64,000 nucleotides of DNA from Psychrobacillus lasiicapitis (GTDB lineage: Bacteria; Bacillota; Bacilli; Bacillales_A; Planococcaceae): assembly GCF_006861795.1 (NCBI RefSeq), contig NZ_VDGH01000001.1:252117-316116 (forward strand), given 5' to 3'. The position numbers and the translations under genes were made by a program. Position 1 is the first letter of the stretch; each line of letters opens with the position of its first letter. Below the pieces are notes generated by a model. The model did no database searches. It was given only the letters and a program-made list of their open reading frames with translations, and had not been told where the DNA came from. Shown in pieces: positions 51,689 to 59,917 of this stretch.

Positions 51689-52366
51689 ATGAATCATATA
51701 AATATAACCATCAAAAGACTTAGTTTATACGTAATTGGCCTGTTTTTTCTATCCCTTGGTGTCTGCTTCTCCATCCAAGCAGATTTGGGTGTATCACCAG
51801 TCTCTTCATTAGCATATGCATTTTCACTATCTTTCGGTTTATCGGTCGGGATGATGACAATAGTTGCAAATGTTTTATTTATTATTATCCAAGTAGTTTT
51901 GAGTAAACGATTCGATTTGAAAGAATCTATTGTACAATTAATTATTACATTTTTATTTGGATTCTTTATGGATACAACTTTATTTCTCGTGCAATTGCTA
52001 CCTACACCTGAATCAATTTTAATGCGTTGTGTCTTTTTAATGATCAGTTTATTTGTTGTTTCAATAGGTTTACTCGGATATTTCAATGCTAAATTTCCGT
52101 TAATGCCGTATGATGCGTTAACGTATGAAATAAGTGAAAAATTTAATATGAAATTCAGTAAGGCGAAGATTTCTAGTGATTTGTTAAACGTTTGTGTAGC
52201 AGGTTTAGTATGTATTATATTCATACACTCATTAGGATCCATTGGTGTAGGCACACTAGTTGCTGCATATTTTATTGGTAAAATTGTAGGGTGGTTAATG
52301 ACCCACTTCCAAAAATACTTGGTTCAATGGATTGCTAAAAATAATGAAGAAGAAATAAATATGTAA
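51689..52366 (+). CDS. YczE/YitT-like membrane protein
   Basis: The 225-residue protein has five to six membrane helices and begins MNHINITIKRLSLYVIGLFF. The segments LGVCFSIQADLGVSPVSSLAYA and FPLMPYDALTYEISEKF match the YczE family of integral membrane proteins of unknown role. The start ATG at 51689 follows GAGAGGAGAA; upstream frames are not supported. It is divergent from a LysR gene that probably controls it. A hairpin terminator follows. Confidence 0.82.
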   Translation: MNHINITIKRLSLYVIGLFFLSLGVCFSIQADLGVSPVSSLAYAFSLSFGLSVGMMTIVANVLFIIIQVVLSKRFDLKESIVQLIITFLFGFFMDTTLFLVQLLPTPESILMRCVFLMISLFVVSIGLLGYFNAKFPLMPYDALTYEISEKFNMKFSKAKISSDLLNVCVAGLVCIIFIHSLGSIGVGTLVAAYFIGKIVGWLMTHFQKYLVQWIAKNNEEEINM

Positions 52367-52371
52367 ATATC

Positions 52372-52419
52372 AAAAAAGTATTAAGAGGTATGACTAAGTC
52401 AAACCGCTTAACACTTTTT
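52372..52419 (+). terminator. Terminator of the YczE-like gene
   Basis: AAAAAGTATTAAGAGGT pairs with ACCGCTTAACACTTTTT with two mismatches; a T-run follows. Confidence 0.85.
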
Positions 52420-52459
52420 AGGTAAACTTCAGTTATCAATTGATCAATCAATTTCGTAA

Positions 52460-52942
52460 TTACTTTTGTAGTGCAAAAGTTGCCGGCATAACGACCGCTA
52501 CTACTTCCCCTTTAGCACATAGCGTATCTCCAGCAAAAACTTCTGTTGTAACTTTCCATTTCTTCGGATGAATTTCCTCAATCGTTCCCACTGCTTTCAA
52601 TGTAACATTTTGTGGAGTTGGCTTTAGGAAATCTACATGCAAAGAACCTGTGACAAATCTTGGTGGTGCCTCCCCGCTTCCAGGTTCAAAGCCATTTTTA
52701 CGATGTAACGCAAGTGAAGCAGAACCCGTCCCATGACAATCGATCAGCGAAGCGATTAATCCGCCGTATACAAAGCCAGGAATCGCGGTATGCTTTTCGT
52801 TTGGATCATAAATTGTTTCCGTATGATTTCCGTTCCAAGCTGTTCGGAAATGATGCCCTTCCTCATTTAATCTCCCACAACCAAAACACCAAGCGAAATC
52901 CTCCGGGTAATCATCTTGAATTGCATGAACTTCATTTCTCAT
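52460..52942 (-). CDS. PaaI-type hotdog thioesterase
   Basis: The 160-residue hotdog-fold protein is expected to hydrolyse an acyl-CoA. The core helix-loop GFVYGGLIASLIDCHGTGS matches the PaaI/HGG motif with Asp in place. The N-terminus holds a possible metal site (AWCFGCGRLNEEGHHF, with CxxC), unusual for simple PaaI proteins. The ATG at 52942 lies six bases after AAGGGGGA. It is a single gene; substrate unknown. Confidence 0.8.
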   Translation of the reverse strand: MRNEVHAIQDDYPEDFAWCFGCGRLNEEGHHFRTAWNGNHTETIYDPNEKHTAIPGFVYGGLIASLIDCHGTGSASLALHRKNGFEPGSGEAPPRFVTGSLHVDFLKPTPQNVTLKAVGTIEEIHPKKWKVTTEVFAGDTLCAKGEVVAVVMPATFALQK

Positions 52943-53091
52943 CATAAGTCCCCCTTTATGATTCCATACTACTATACTTTAATATATTTGAAAATTACAA
53001 AAAGAAGATAGATTAACTTGGATAAAAATTTATTTTTTTAAGGTTCATATAATAACAAAAATTTACTAAATTCATCTCTAACTCACCACAA

Positions 53092-53129
53092 AAACTGTAG
53101 ACACTCTTTTCAGAGATTGTCTACAGTTT
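53092..53129 (-). terminator. Terminator of mtnU
   Basis: AAACTGTAGACA pairs with TGTCTACAGTTT (12 bp) with a further imperfect extension; the minus strand continues TTGTGG. It overlaps no other gene. Confidence 0.8.
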
Positions 53130-53132
53130 CAT

Positions 53133-53912
53133 TTATCTATATAGTTCTTCTCTTCTATCCGAAAAGACTGGAATGCGCGCACGTATTTCTTCAATTTCTT
53201 CTAGATTTAGATCGAGGATTTCAACGCACTCCTCATTTGCACCATTCCATATAATTTCCCCCCAAGGACTTATGACCATGGAATTTCCACCAAATTCATT
53301 ATGAGGATCGCTTCCCACACGATTCACCGCTATGATAAAGCTTTGGTTTTCGATTGCCCTTGCTTGCAAAAGTATTTTCCAATGATCGATTCGTTTAGCC
53401 GGCCATTGCGCTGGTATAAACATCACCTTAGCACCGTTTAACGAATGCGCTCTTGTCCATTCAGGAAAACGCAAATCATAACAAATGATTCCACCCATTT
53501 TGACTCCATCAAGCGTAAATACATTCTTCTCACTACCCGCTTCTAGGTATAGATGTTCATCCATTAATTTAATCAAATGAGCTTTGTCATATTCCCCTAC
53601 TACTTCACCCAAAGCATTCGTCACATACATAGTGTTATAAAATTTGTCCCCTTTTTTGATCGAAACAGAACCTCCAACAATATGTATATTTAATTCTTTT
53701 GAGAGTTGAGATAATAATTTTTTCGTTTCTTCGCCGTTCACATCAGCGATTTCTTCTAGACGAGTTAGATCATAACCCGTATTCCACATTTCAGGTAATA
53801 CCACTGTGTTTGCCCCTAAAGATGCGGCTTCTCTAATCTTTTCCTCTACCTTGAGAAAATTTTCTTTTGGATCACCAAAAACAATATCTAATTGAACACA
53901 AGCAACTTTCAT
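53133..53912 (-). CDS. mtnU: Carbon-nitrogen hydrolase MtnU
   Basis: The 259-residue nitrilase-superfamily enzyme has the Glu-Lys-Cys triad: Glu in VVLPEMWNTGYD, Lys in YDKAHLIKLM and Cys in GIICYDLRFPEW. B. subtilis MtnU (YkrU) of the methionine salvage region has the same length; it is thought to hydrolyse alpha-ketoglutaramate, the by-product of transamination from Gln. That fits the divergent mtnE aminotransferase beside it. The ATG at 53912 follows GGTGGTG; upstream codons are discarded. Confidence 0.87.
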   Translation of the reverse strand: MKVACVQLDIVFGDPKENFLKVEEKIREAASLGANTVVLPEMWNTGYDLTRLEEIADVNGEETKKLLSQLSKELNIHIVGGSVSIKKGDKFYNTMYVTNALGEVVGEYDKAHLIKLMDEHLYLEAGSEKNVFTLDGVKMGGIICYDLRFPEWTRAHSLNGAKVMFIPAQWPAKRIDHWKILLQARAIENQSFIIAVNRVGSDPHNEFGGNSMVISPWGEIIWNGANEECVEILDLNLEEIEEIRARIPVFSDRREELYR

Positions 53913-53997
53913 CTCGACACCACCTATAGACATAATACTAAAAAGATTATAAGATTTGTCTAATATATGCAACTATTAAAAAAAAGAGGTTATGTAC

Positions 53998-55161
53998 ATG
54001 GACTTTTCAAATCGATTAAAAAATCTACCCCCACAATTTTTTGCTACACTTGTTCAAAAGGTAACAATCGCTGTAGCAGAAGGAAGAGATGTCATCAATC
54101 TCGGACAAGGAAATCCGGATCAACCAACGCCTGAACATATTGTAAAAGCATTACAAGATGCGGCTGCTAATCCTGGATCTCATCGATATTCCCCTTTTAG
54201 AGGTACAAATGATTTTAAACAAGCTGCTGCTGACTTTTATAAACGTGAATACAATGTCGATATTGATCCGAATACAGAAGTAGCCATTATGTTCGGCACA
54301 AAAATAGGATTAGTAGAATTACCACTCGCAATAATGAATGAGCAAGAGTTAATGCTTCTTCCAGACCCAGGATATCCAGATTATTTATCAGGTGCGGGAC
54401 TTGCAAATGTTCGTTTTGATACGATGCCCTTACTTGAGGAAAATGATTATTTGCCAGATTACAGCCAATTAACAGAAGAACAAAAACAAGAGGCTAAACT
54501 GATGTATTTAAACTACCCGAATAACCCAACAGGTGCTATAGCAACTAAAGAGTTTTTTGAAGAGACAGTGAAACTGGCAAAAGAGTCGGATATTGCGATC
54601 GTTCATGATTTCGCATATGGTGCTGTAGGATTCGACGGTAAAAAACCTTTAAGCTTCATGCAAGTAGAGGGTGCCAAAGAAGTCGGAGTGGAAATGTACA
54701 CACTGTCCAAAACATACAATATGGCCGGTTGGCGAGTTGGATTTGCAGTAGGAAACGCTAAAATGATTGAAGCGATCAATATCATTCAAGATCATTTATT
54801 CGTTAGCCTCTTCCCTGCAGTTCAATCTGCGGCTGCAACAGCACTTAATGAGAGCCAGCAATGTGTAGATGAGTTGGTTTCATTGTATGAAGGTAGAAGA
54901 AATGCATTAGTGGAAGCATGTTTAAAAATTGGCTGGGATATAAAAGCACCGAAAGGATCTTTCTTTGCATGGTTACCTGTTGCAAATGGGTATACGAGTG
55001 AAGAGTTCGCAGATTTGTTACTTGCTAAAGCAGATGTAGCTGTTGCTGCTGGTAATGGGTTCGGCACATTTGGCGAAGGTTATGTACGCGTGGGCTTGTT
55101 AATCGATGAAGAAAGATTAGTAGAAGCTGTGGAACGTATTGCTAAACTAGAGTTATTTTAA
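53998..55161 (+). CDS. mtnE: Aminotransferase MtnE (class I/II, PLP)
   Basis: The 387-residue PLP enzyme converts 4-methylthio-2-oxobutyrate to methionine using Gln or another donor, the last step of methionine salvage. It is close to B. subtilis YkrV: INLGQGNPDQPTPEHIV, NYPNNPTGA, and the PLP Lys in YTLSKTYNMAGWRVGF. The ATG at 53998 lies eight bases after AAGAGG; the ATG at 53992 is too close. It is divergent from mtnU with 85 bp between. No SAM riboswitch lies in this gap. A terminator follows. Confidence 0.9.
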   Translation: MDFSNRLKNLPPQFFATLVQKVTIAVAEGRDVINLGQGNPDQPTPEHIVKALQDAAANPGSHRYSPFRGTNDFKQAAADFYKREYNVDIDPNTEVAIMFGTKIGLVELPLAIMNEQELMLLPDPGYPDYLSGAGLANVRFDTMPLLEENDYLPDYSQLTEEQKQEAKLMYLNYPNNPTGAIATKEFFEETVKLAKESDIAIVHDFAYGAVGFDGKKPLSFMQVEGAKEVGVEMYTLSKTYNMAGWRVGFAVGNAKMIEAINIIQDHLFVSLFPAVQSAAATALNESQQCVDELVSLYEGRRNALVEACLKIGWDIKAPKGSFFAWLPVANGYTSEEFADLLLAKADVAVAAGNGFGTFGEGYVRVGLLIDEERLVEAVERIAKLELF

Positions 55162-55168
55162 AAAATGA

Positions 55169-55206
55169 GGCTGTCTCGAAGGTATTACTTTTGAGACAGC
55201 CTATTT
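55169..55206 (+). terminator. Terminator of mtnE
   Basis: GGCTGTCTC and GAGACAGCC pair, with TATTTG after. Confidence 0.85.
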
Positions 55207-55318
55207 GTTAGTTAGGAGACTATACCAAATGGGAGCTTGGATTAGATGCTGGCGATTTAGCGCTTTTGTAATTAGTTTCAGAGAGGAGTTTCGCACGTTC
55301 TCAGGTGTTACTTTGCAT

Positions 55319-55412
55319 GCGCAACGTTCGAGTTCATATACGTAACATTTTAGACCATTTGCGCAACGTTTCCTTTCAAACGCGCAACATTATTGACCGT
55401 TTGCGCAACGTT
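55319..55412 (+). repeat. 21-bp-period array A4 (GCGCAACGTT core)
   Basis: Cores begin at 55319, 55340, 55361, 55382 and 55403: GCGCAACGTT, ACGTAACATT, GCGCAACGTT, GCGCAACATT, GCGCAACGTT. All are in exact 21-bp phase. Spacers differ. Confidence 0.88.
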
Positions 55413-55473
55413 CTAGAATGGGAGTAACAATCATCGACGTCTCTACTTCTAGTAAACTAACTGTTCTGGAATT

Positions 55474-55575
55474 AGTTGCTTTCAAAGGCAAATTAGTTCT
55501 CAAGCTAATTTGGTTGCTTTTAGACTAGAACTGAGTGCTTTCAGCGATTGGTTCGTTGCCCTTTGCCATTAACTG
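55474..55575 (-). repeat. 21-bp-period array A5 (GGTTGC core)
   Basis: Cores at 55474 (AGTTGC) and 55495 (AGTTCT) are 21 bp apart. After a 4-bp phase slip they continue at 55512 (GGTTGC), 55533 (GAGTGC) and 55554 (CGTTGC), again 21 bp apart. It closes with GCCCTTTGCCATTAACTGGA, as in A1 and A2. Confidence 0.78.
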
Positions 55576-55636
55576 GATTCAAGTCATCATATAACTAAAT
55601 AAGATTTCTTTTTTAGCGACTTTTCAATCAAAAGTA

Positions 55637-55674
55637 AAAAGGGTTCCTCCAAAAAATCATCTTGGAATCACCCC
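55637..55674 (-). terminator. Terminator of the DUF296 gene
   Basis: On the minus strand GGGTGATTCCAA pairs imperfectly with TTGGAGGAACCC, followed by TTTTTA. Confidence 0.65.
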
Positions 55675-55680
55675 ATTTGC

Positions 55681-56187
55681 TCACTTCTCTATTCTTTTTG
55701 GTTCCATCGCATCTTTTTCTACTGGATAAAATTGATTGGCCCCTGTTTCTGTATCAAACTTTCGTTGAAATTCCATCCCCGTCACTTCTGCAAGAACAAG
55801 ATCCACTGTTATAACTGGGTTTTCCCCCTTGATAAAATGGCCTCCAAAAATATTCCCTTTTTGGTCACACATCGTCCCGTGAAAATGAGTCTCGTATTCT
55901 CCTTCTCTCTTACAAATCACTCCCGTCCCTTGCAAAAATTCGATTGGTCCTTCCTTTACTACAAGGTCATTATATCCAACGCCAATTATCGAGGCTTCAT
56001 TCGGTACCAAATACACAAACCCACTTTTTTGAAAGCTACCAAAACAGCTGATAATCGTTGCATATTCTATCTTATTTTCCGCACATAATTGTTCGATTCC
56101 TTCTAGCAGATCCGTTCCATATACTAATCTCGCACCAATTGTTTTGCCGAGTTGACCAGTTGCATAATTTACTCTAACTGCTGACAT
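55681..56187 (-). CDS. DUF296/PPC-domain protein
   Basis: The 168-residue protein is a single PPC (DUF296) domain with the conserved His cluster HFHGTMCDQKGNIFGGHF, a probable metal site, and the strand IVDLVL-type ending (ITVDLVLAEVTG). Bacterial stand-alone PPC proteins have no established activity; the plant versions pair it with AT-hooks, which are absent here. The ATG at 56187 has a weak ribosome site (AAGGATG). It is divergent from the S-box of the met operon. Confidence 0.82.
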   Translation of the reverse strand: MSAVRVNYATGQLGKTIGARLVYGTDLLEGIEQLCAENKIEYATIISCFGSFQKSGFVYLVPNEASIIGVGYNDLVVKEGPIEFLQGTGVICKREGEYETHFHGTMCDQKGNIFGGHFIKGENPVITVDLVLAEVTGMEFQRKFDTETGANQFYPVEKDAMEPKRIEK

Positions 56188-56268
56188 TTTTTCATCATCC
56201 TTGTATATTTATTTATTGATAATTACTTTAAACTATTTGAACAGAATATTTCAATTAGAAAAAATAAG

Positions 56269-56297
56269 TTGACTTTAGTAAATTGATATAGTAAATT
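56269..56297 (+). promoter_or_regulatory. Promoter of the met operon
   Basis: -35 TTGACT (56269), a 17-bp spacer and -10 TAAATT (56292), about 35 bp upstream of the riboswitch. Confidence 0.6.
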
Positions 56298-56336
56298 AAT
56301 TCTCATGGAACTGATGAAAAATTAAATAGCTTACAT

Positions 56337-56451
56337 CTCTTATCAAGAGTAGCTGAGGGACTGGCCCGATGAAGCTCGGCAACCATCTACATACTAGTTA
56401 TGTTGAAAGGTGCTAAATCCTGCAAAACAAATGTGTTTTGGAAGATAAGAG
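56337..56451 (+). ncRNA. SAM-I (S-box) riboswitch
   Basis: The P1 arms CTCTTATC (56337) and GATAAGAG (56444) close the fold. Inside are the conserved S-box elements CTGAGGGA, GATGAAGC-type bulge, CGGCAACC and GGTGCTAAATCCTGC. S-adenosylmethionine binding stabilises P1 and lets the downstream terminator form, turning off the met genes. The order promoter, S-box, terminator, metQ is canonical. Confidence 0.97.
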
Positions 56452-56474
56452 AGGACAAATATGTATTTTTATGT

Positions 56475-56506
56475 GCCTCTCTTTCTTTTGAAAGAGAGGC
56501 TTTTAT
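56475..56506 (+). terminator. Riboswitch-controlled terminator
   Basis: GCCTCTCTTTC and GAAAGAGAGGC form an 11-bp stem followed by TTTTAT. The left arm can also pair with the 3' P1 region (AAGAGAGG), giving the antiterminator. Confidence 0.92.
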
Positions 56507-56547
56507 ATTTATTCAACATTCCTAATAATTATTAGGAGGAAGCAAGA

Positions 56548-57369
56548 ATGAAAAAATTTGGATTACTAGTATCAAGCGTGCTATTAACTGGAGCACTTGC
56601 TGCATGTAGCAATGACTCTAATAGTGAAGATAAAGCGTTAGACGAAAACAAGCTAGTTATAGGTGTTACTGCTGGACCGCATGAACAAATCGTAGAAGTG
56701 GCTAAAGAGGTAGCAGCCAAAGATGGGCTAGAAATCGTGATCAAACCATTCTCTGATTACATCCTTCCAAACACAGCTTTAGCTGAAGGTGACTTAGATG
56801 CAAACAGCTACCAACACGAACCATTCTTAAACACATTCAATGAAGATCATGGCACAGACCTGGTACCAGTTGGAAAAACGATACTAAACCCAATGGGCGT
56901 GTATTCTAATAAATACAAGTCAATGGATGAACTTCCAGATGGCGCAACTTTCGGCTTACCGAATGATCCAACCAATGGAGCACGTGCATTGTTTATCTTA
57001 GAAGAAAATGGACTTATCAAAATTAAAGAAGATAAAAGAGAAACTGCTTCTATTTATGACATTGAGGAAAATCCAAAAAACTTAAAATTTATTGAGTTAG
57101 AAGCTGCTCAAATTCCAAAACAATTGAGTGAAGTAGACGCTGCAGCGATCAACACAAACTTTGCCCTTTCTGCTGGTATTAATCCAAAAGAAGATTCTAT
57201 TTTACTAGAGTCATCGAACTCACCTTATGTAAACTACATTGTTGTTCGTGCAGAAAATAAAGAAGACCCAACGATTCAAAAATTTGTGAAGGCTTATCAA
57301 TCAGAAGAAGTAAAACAATTCATCGAAGAAGAATTTCAAGGATCTGTATTACCTAGCTGGGATGAGTAA
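56548..57369 (+). CDS. metQ: Methionine ABC transporter binding lipoprotein
   Basis: The 273-residue lipoprotein binds methionine outside the cell for MetNP. Signal peptide with lipobox LAAC (Cys20), then the MetQ/NlpA fold: VIGVTAGPHEQIVE, SYQHEPFLNTF, GLPNDPTNGARAL and AAAINTNFALSAGI. The ATG follows TAGGAGGAA. It is first gene of the S-box operon; a hairpin separates it from metN and may give more binding protein than ATPase. Confidence 0.95.
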   Translation: MKKFGLLVSSVLLTGALAACSNDSNSEDKALDENKLVIGVTAGPHEQIVEVAKEVAAKDGLEIVIKPFSDYILPNTALAEGDLDANSYQHEPFLNTFNEDHGTDLVPVGKTILNPMGVYSNKYKSMDELPDGATFGLPNDPTNGARALFILEENGLIKIKEDKRETASIYDIEENPKNLKFIELEAAQIPKQLSEVDAAAINTNFALSAGINPKEDSILLESSNSPYVNYIVVRAENKEDPTIQKFVKAYQSEEVKQFIEEEFQGSVLPSWDE

Positions 57370-57378
57370 AGAATTTGA

Positions 57379-57406
57379 GAACGTTACCGTCTTCGGTAAC
57401 GTTTTC
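57379..57406 (+). other. Intercistronic hairpin metQ-metN
   Basis: GAACGTTACCG and CGGTAACGTTTTC pair around TCTT, followed by TTTA. It is likely a partial terminator or mRNA-protecting hairpin. Confidence 0.65.
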
Positions 57407-57426
57407 TTTAGAAAGGAAGACATAGA

Positions 57427-58446
57427 ATGATTGTTTTAGAAAATATTTCAAAAGAATTCAATAGTAAAAACGGCAAAGTAAAGGCAGTAAACAATGTTAA
57501 TATCCATGTAAAAAAAGGAGAAATTCATGGCGTTATTGGATATAGTGGTGCTGGTAAAAGTACACTCATTCGCTGTGTGAATTTACTTGAAAGACCAACA
57601 GAAGGCAAGGTTTATATTAATGGAGTAGAAACCACTTCCCTCCCCCTTCCCAAATTACGTGAAGCTCGCAATAAAATAGGCATGATCTTCCAAGGATTCA
57701 ACCTACTAAAAACAGCTACAGTTTATGATAATATTGCGATACCTCTTAAACTTCTTGGTTATAACAAAGCAGAAGTTCAAAATAGAGCAGAAAAATATTT
57801 AGAGATTGTTGGATTATCAGATAAACAAAAAAGTTATCCAAATCAGTTATCTGGTGGTCAAAAGCAACGTGTCGCTATTGCAAGAGCACTTGCCCAAGAG
57901 CCAGAAATTCTATTAAGTGATGAAGCAACTAGCGCACTGGACCCGGAAACAACCGACTCTATTTTAGATCTTCTATTAAAAATAAATAAAGATCTAGGAA
58001 TAACAATTTTGCTTATCACCCATGAAATGAACGTCATCCAAAAAATTTGTGATCATGTATATGTAATGGAAAATGGCCATGTCGTAGAACAAAATAATGC
58101 AATTCAATTATTTACAAAACCTACGCATCCGACCACGAAAAAGTTTTTAAGTACGATTAGTCAGCGCAATCTATCCCCTACTTTAATTTCGCAGTTACAT
58201 GTGACGGGAGCGGTAACTCGGTTAACATTCGTTGGTGAAAGCACTGGGCAGCCATTACTGGCAGAAGTAAGTCAAAGATTTAATGTTAAACCAAATATAC
58301 TAACTGCCAATATTATCGAATTGAAAAATGGCATTGTTGGAAACATTGTCATTCATTTAATAGGAGAAAAAGACCAAGTAAACGCTGCATTACAGTTTTT
58401 AGAAGAAAGCGGCGTGGGTGTTGAGAACTTGGAGGGACAATCATGA
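57427..58446 (+). CDS. metN: Methionine ABC transporter ATPase
   Basis: The 339-residue ATPase has GYSGAGKSTLIR (Walker A), LSGGQKQRVAIAR and LLSDEATSALDPETT. The C-terminal NIL domain (about 265-339, starting VTGAVTRLTF) is the methionine-sensing domain that inhibits transport when internal methionine is high. The start ATG at 57427 follows AAAGGAAG. The stop overlaps metP by four bases. Confidence 0.95.
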   Translation: MIVLENISKEFNSKNGKVKAVNNVNIHVKKGEIHGVIGYSGAGKSTLIRCVNLLERPTEGKVYINGVETTSLPLPKLREARNKIGMIFQGFNLLKTATVYDNIAIPLKLLGYNKAEVQNRAEKYLEIVGLSDKQKSYPNQLSGGQKQRVAIARALAQEPEILLSDEATSALDPETTDSILDLLLKINKDLGITILLITHEMNVIQKICDHVYVMENGHVVEQNNAIQLFTKPTHPTTKKFLSTISQRNLSPTLISQLHVTGAVTRLTFVGESTGQPLLAEVSQRFNVKPNILTANIIELKNGIVGNIVIHLIGEKDQVNAALQFLEESGVGVENLEGQS

Positions 58447-59114
58447 GCAGACTAGACACATTTATCAACCAATGGCTTCCGATCATCGGAAAATCGGTCA
58501 TTGAAACATTTCAAATGGTTGGAATTTCTTTGTTTTTCTCCGTACTTATCGGAATACCGCTAGGAATTTTAATCGTATTAACTAGACCAGGACAAGCTTT
58601 GGCAAATAAGTTTTTATATCAAACAAGCAACCTATTGATCAATATACTTCGTTCAATTCCATTTATCATTTTACTATTTTTTATTCTACCGTTTACGAAA
58701 ATTATCGTTGGTACGACTATTGGGGTAAAAGGCGTAATCGTCCCTCTCGTTATTTATACTGCGCCGTATATTGCACGTTTAATGGAGTCTGCGCTACTCG
58801 AAGTGGAAAATGGTGTAATTGAAGCTTATACAGCGATGGGTATTAAAACTAGATCGATAATATGGCATGTATTATTACGCGAAGCACGCCCTTCTATTAT
58901 TTTAGGTTTAACCATTTCTACTGTTAGTTTAATAGGAGCAACCGCAATGGCTGGTATGGTCGGTGCTGGAGGTCTTGGAGATTTAGCTTATCGTTTCGGA
59001 CATTTGCGTTATGAAGTCGATGTTATGTATGCAACTGTCTTCATATTAATCATTCTTGTTCAAAGCATTCAATCTATTGGGAATAGACTTGCTGCAAAAC
59101 TGAAAAAAGATTAG
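58443..59114 (+). CDS. metP: Methionine ABC transporter permease
   Basis: The 223-residue permease has about five helices and the binding-protein-dependent transport motif (EAYTAMGIKTRSIIWHVLLREARPSI). With MetN and MetQ it completes the importer. The start overlaps the metN stop, so they are coupled. Only 14 bp separate its stop from the crotonase gene, and no terminator lies between, so transcription probably continues. Confidence 0.95.
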   Translation: MSRLDTFINQWLPIIGKSVIETFQMVGISLFFSVLIGIPLGILIVLTRPGQALANKFLYQTSNLLINILRSIPFIILLFFILPFTKIIVGTTIGVKGVIVPLVIYTAPYIARLMESALLEVENGVIEAYTAMGIKTRSIIWHVLLREARPSIILGLTISTVSLIGATAMAGMVGAGGLGDLAYRFGHLRYEVDVMYATVFILIILVQSIQSIGNRLAAKLKKD

Positions 59115-59128
59115 TTGGAGGTTCTTAC

Positions 59129-59905
59129 ATGTCGAACAATTTATATGTAGAAAAGAATGGCGCTATTGCTACTCTAATTTTTAATCGTGCAGAGAAGAAA
59201 AATTCATTTTCCCTTGCTATGTTTAAACAGTTAGGAACAATATTAGAGGAATTGCAAATGGATTCCCAAGTTAAAGTACTGATCTTAAAAGGTGTTGACG
59301 AAACAGCTTTCTCAGCAGGTGCAGACATTTCGGAGTTTCTAGAAAATCGCTTTTCTGCCAGGAAAGCAAAAGATTATAATGATGCGACGCTCGAATCGAT
59401 TGAAAAACTGTATCGTTTTACAAAGCCTACGATTGCCCTTATTAAAACTTTGGCAATCGGTGGTGGCTTAGAGCTTGCTAACTCCTGTGATTTTAGATTT
59501 GCAACAGCTGGCAGTAAGCTTGGCATTACGGCCGCTAACATCGGCATTATTTATAATTTGACGAGCACCAAACGTTTGGTGAACTTAGTCGGACCTTCAA
59601 AAGCAAAGGAATTATTATACACGGCTAAATTGATTCGGGCCGAAGAAGGAAAAGAAATCGGCTTAATCGATTATGTTTATGAAATGGATGAAATTGAAGA
59701 AAAGTGTTTAGAATTTGCGGGACAAATTATTCGTAAATCCTCTGTTGCAAACAACGGCATTAAACAAGTTATCCAATCGATTATTGATGGAGAAAATGCA
59801 GAAACAAAGGAAATTGAGCAACTTATTTTGGATTCATTTAGTTCAGAGGATTATAAAGAAGGCATTGCTGCGTTTTTAGAAAAAAGAAAACCTAATTTTT
59901 CATAA
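59129..59905 (+). CDS. Crotonase-superfamily protein (enoyl-CoA hydratase/isomerase fold)
   Basis: The 258-residue protein has the oxyanion-hole segments FSAGADISEF (62-71) and AIGGGLELANSCDF with Glu115 at the first catalytic Glu position. The second catalytic Glu of true hydratases (in PEV) is absent; the stretch is LGITAANIG. So it is not a standard hydratase; an isomerase, decarboxylase or C-C/C-S lyase is possible. The ATG follows TTGGAGG. It is placed 14 bp behind metP and 12 bp before the hydroxy-acid oxidase, so it is part of the S-box transcript unless an internal promoter exists. Confidence 0.82.
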   Translation: MSNNLYVEKNGAIATLIFNRAEKKNSFSLAMFKQLGTILEELQMDSQVKVLILKGVDETAFSAGADISEFLENRFSARKAKDYNDATLESIEKLYRFTKPTIALIKTLAIGGGLELANSCDFRFATAGSKLGITAANIGIIYNLTSTKRLVNLVGPSKAKELLYTAKLIRAEEGKEIGLIDYVYEMDEIEEKCLEFAGQIIRKSSVANNGIKQVIQSIIDGENAETKEIEQLILDSFSSEDYKEGIAAFLEKRKPNFS

Positions 59906-59917
59906 GGAGTGGTACGC

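Larger units (their letters stand above)
55207..55680. other. Gene-free stretch with two opposed 21-bp arrays
   Basis: Between the convergent mtnE and DUF296 genes lie array A4 (GCGCAAC core) and array A5 (GGTTGC core), which read on opposite strands, and then the DUF296 terminator. No gene was found. Confidence 0.65.

Noticed and set aside
51694..52254. 186-codon minus-strand frame opposite the YczE-like gene
   Set aside because: It is a mirror of a hydrophobic membrane gene without ribosome site.
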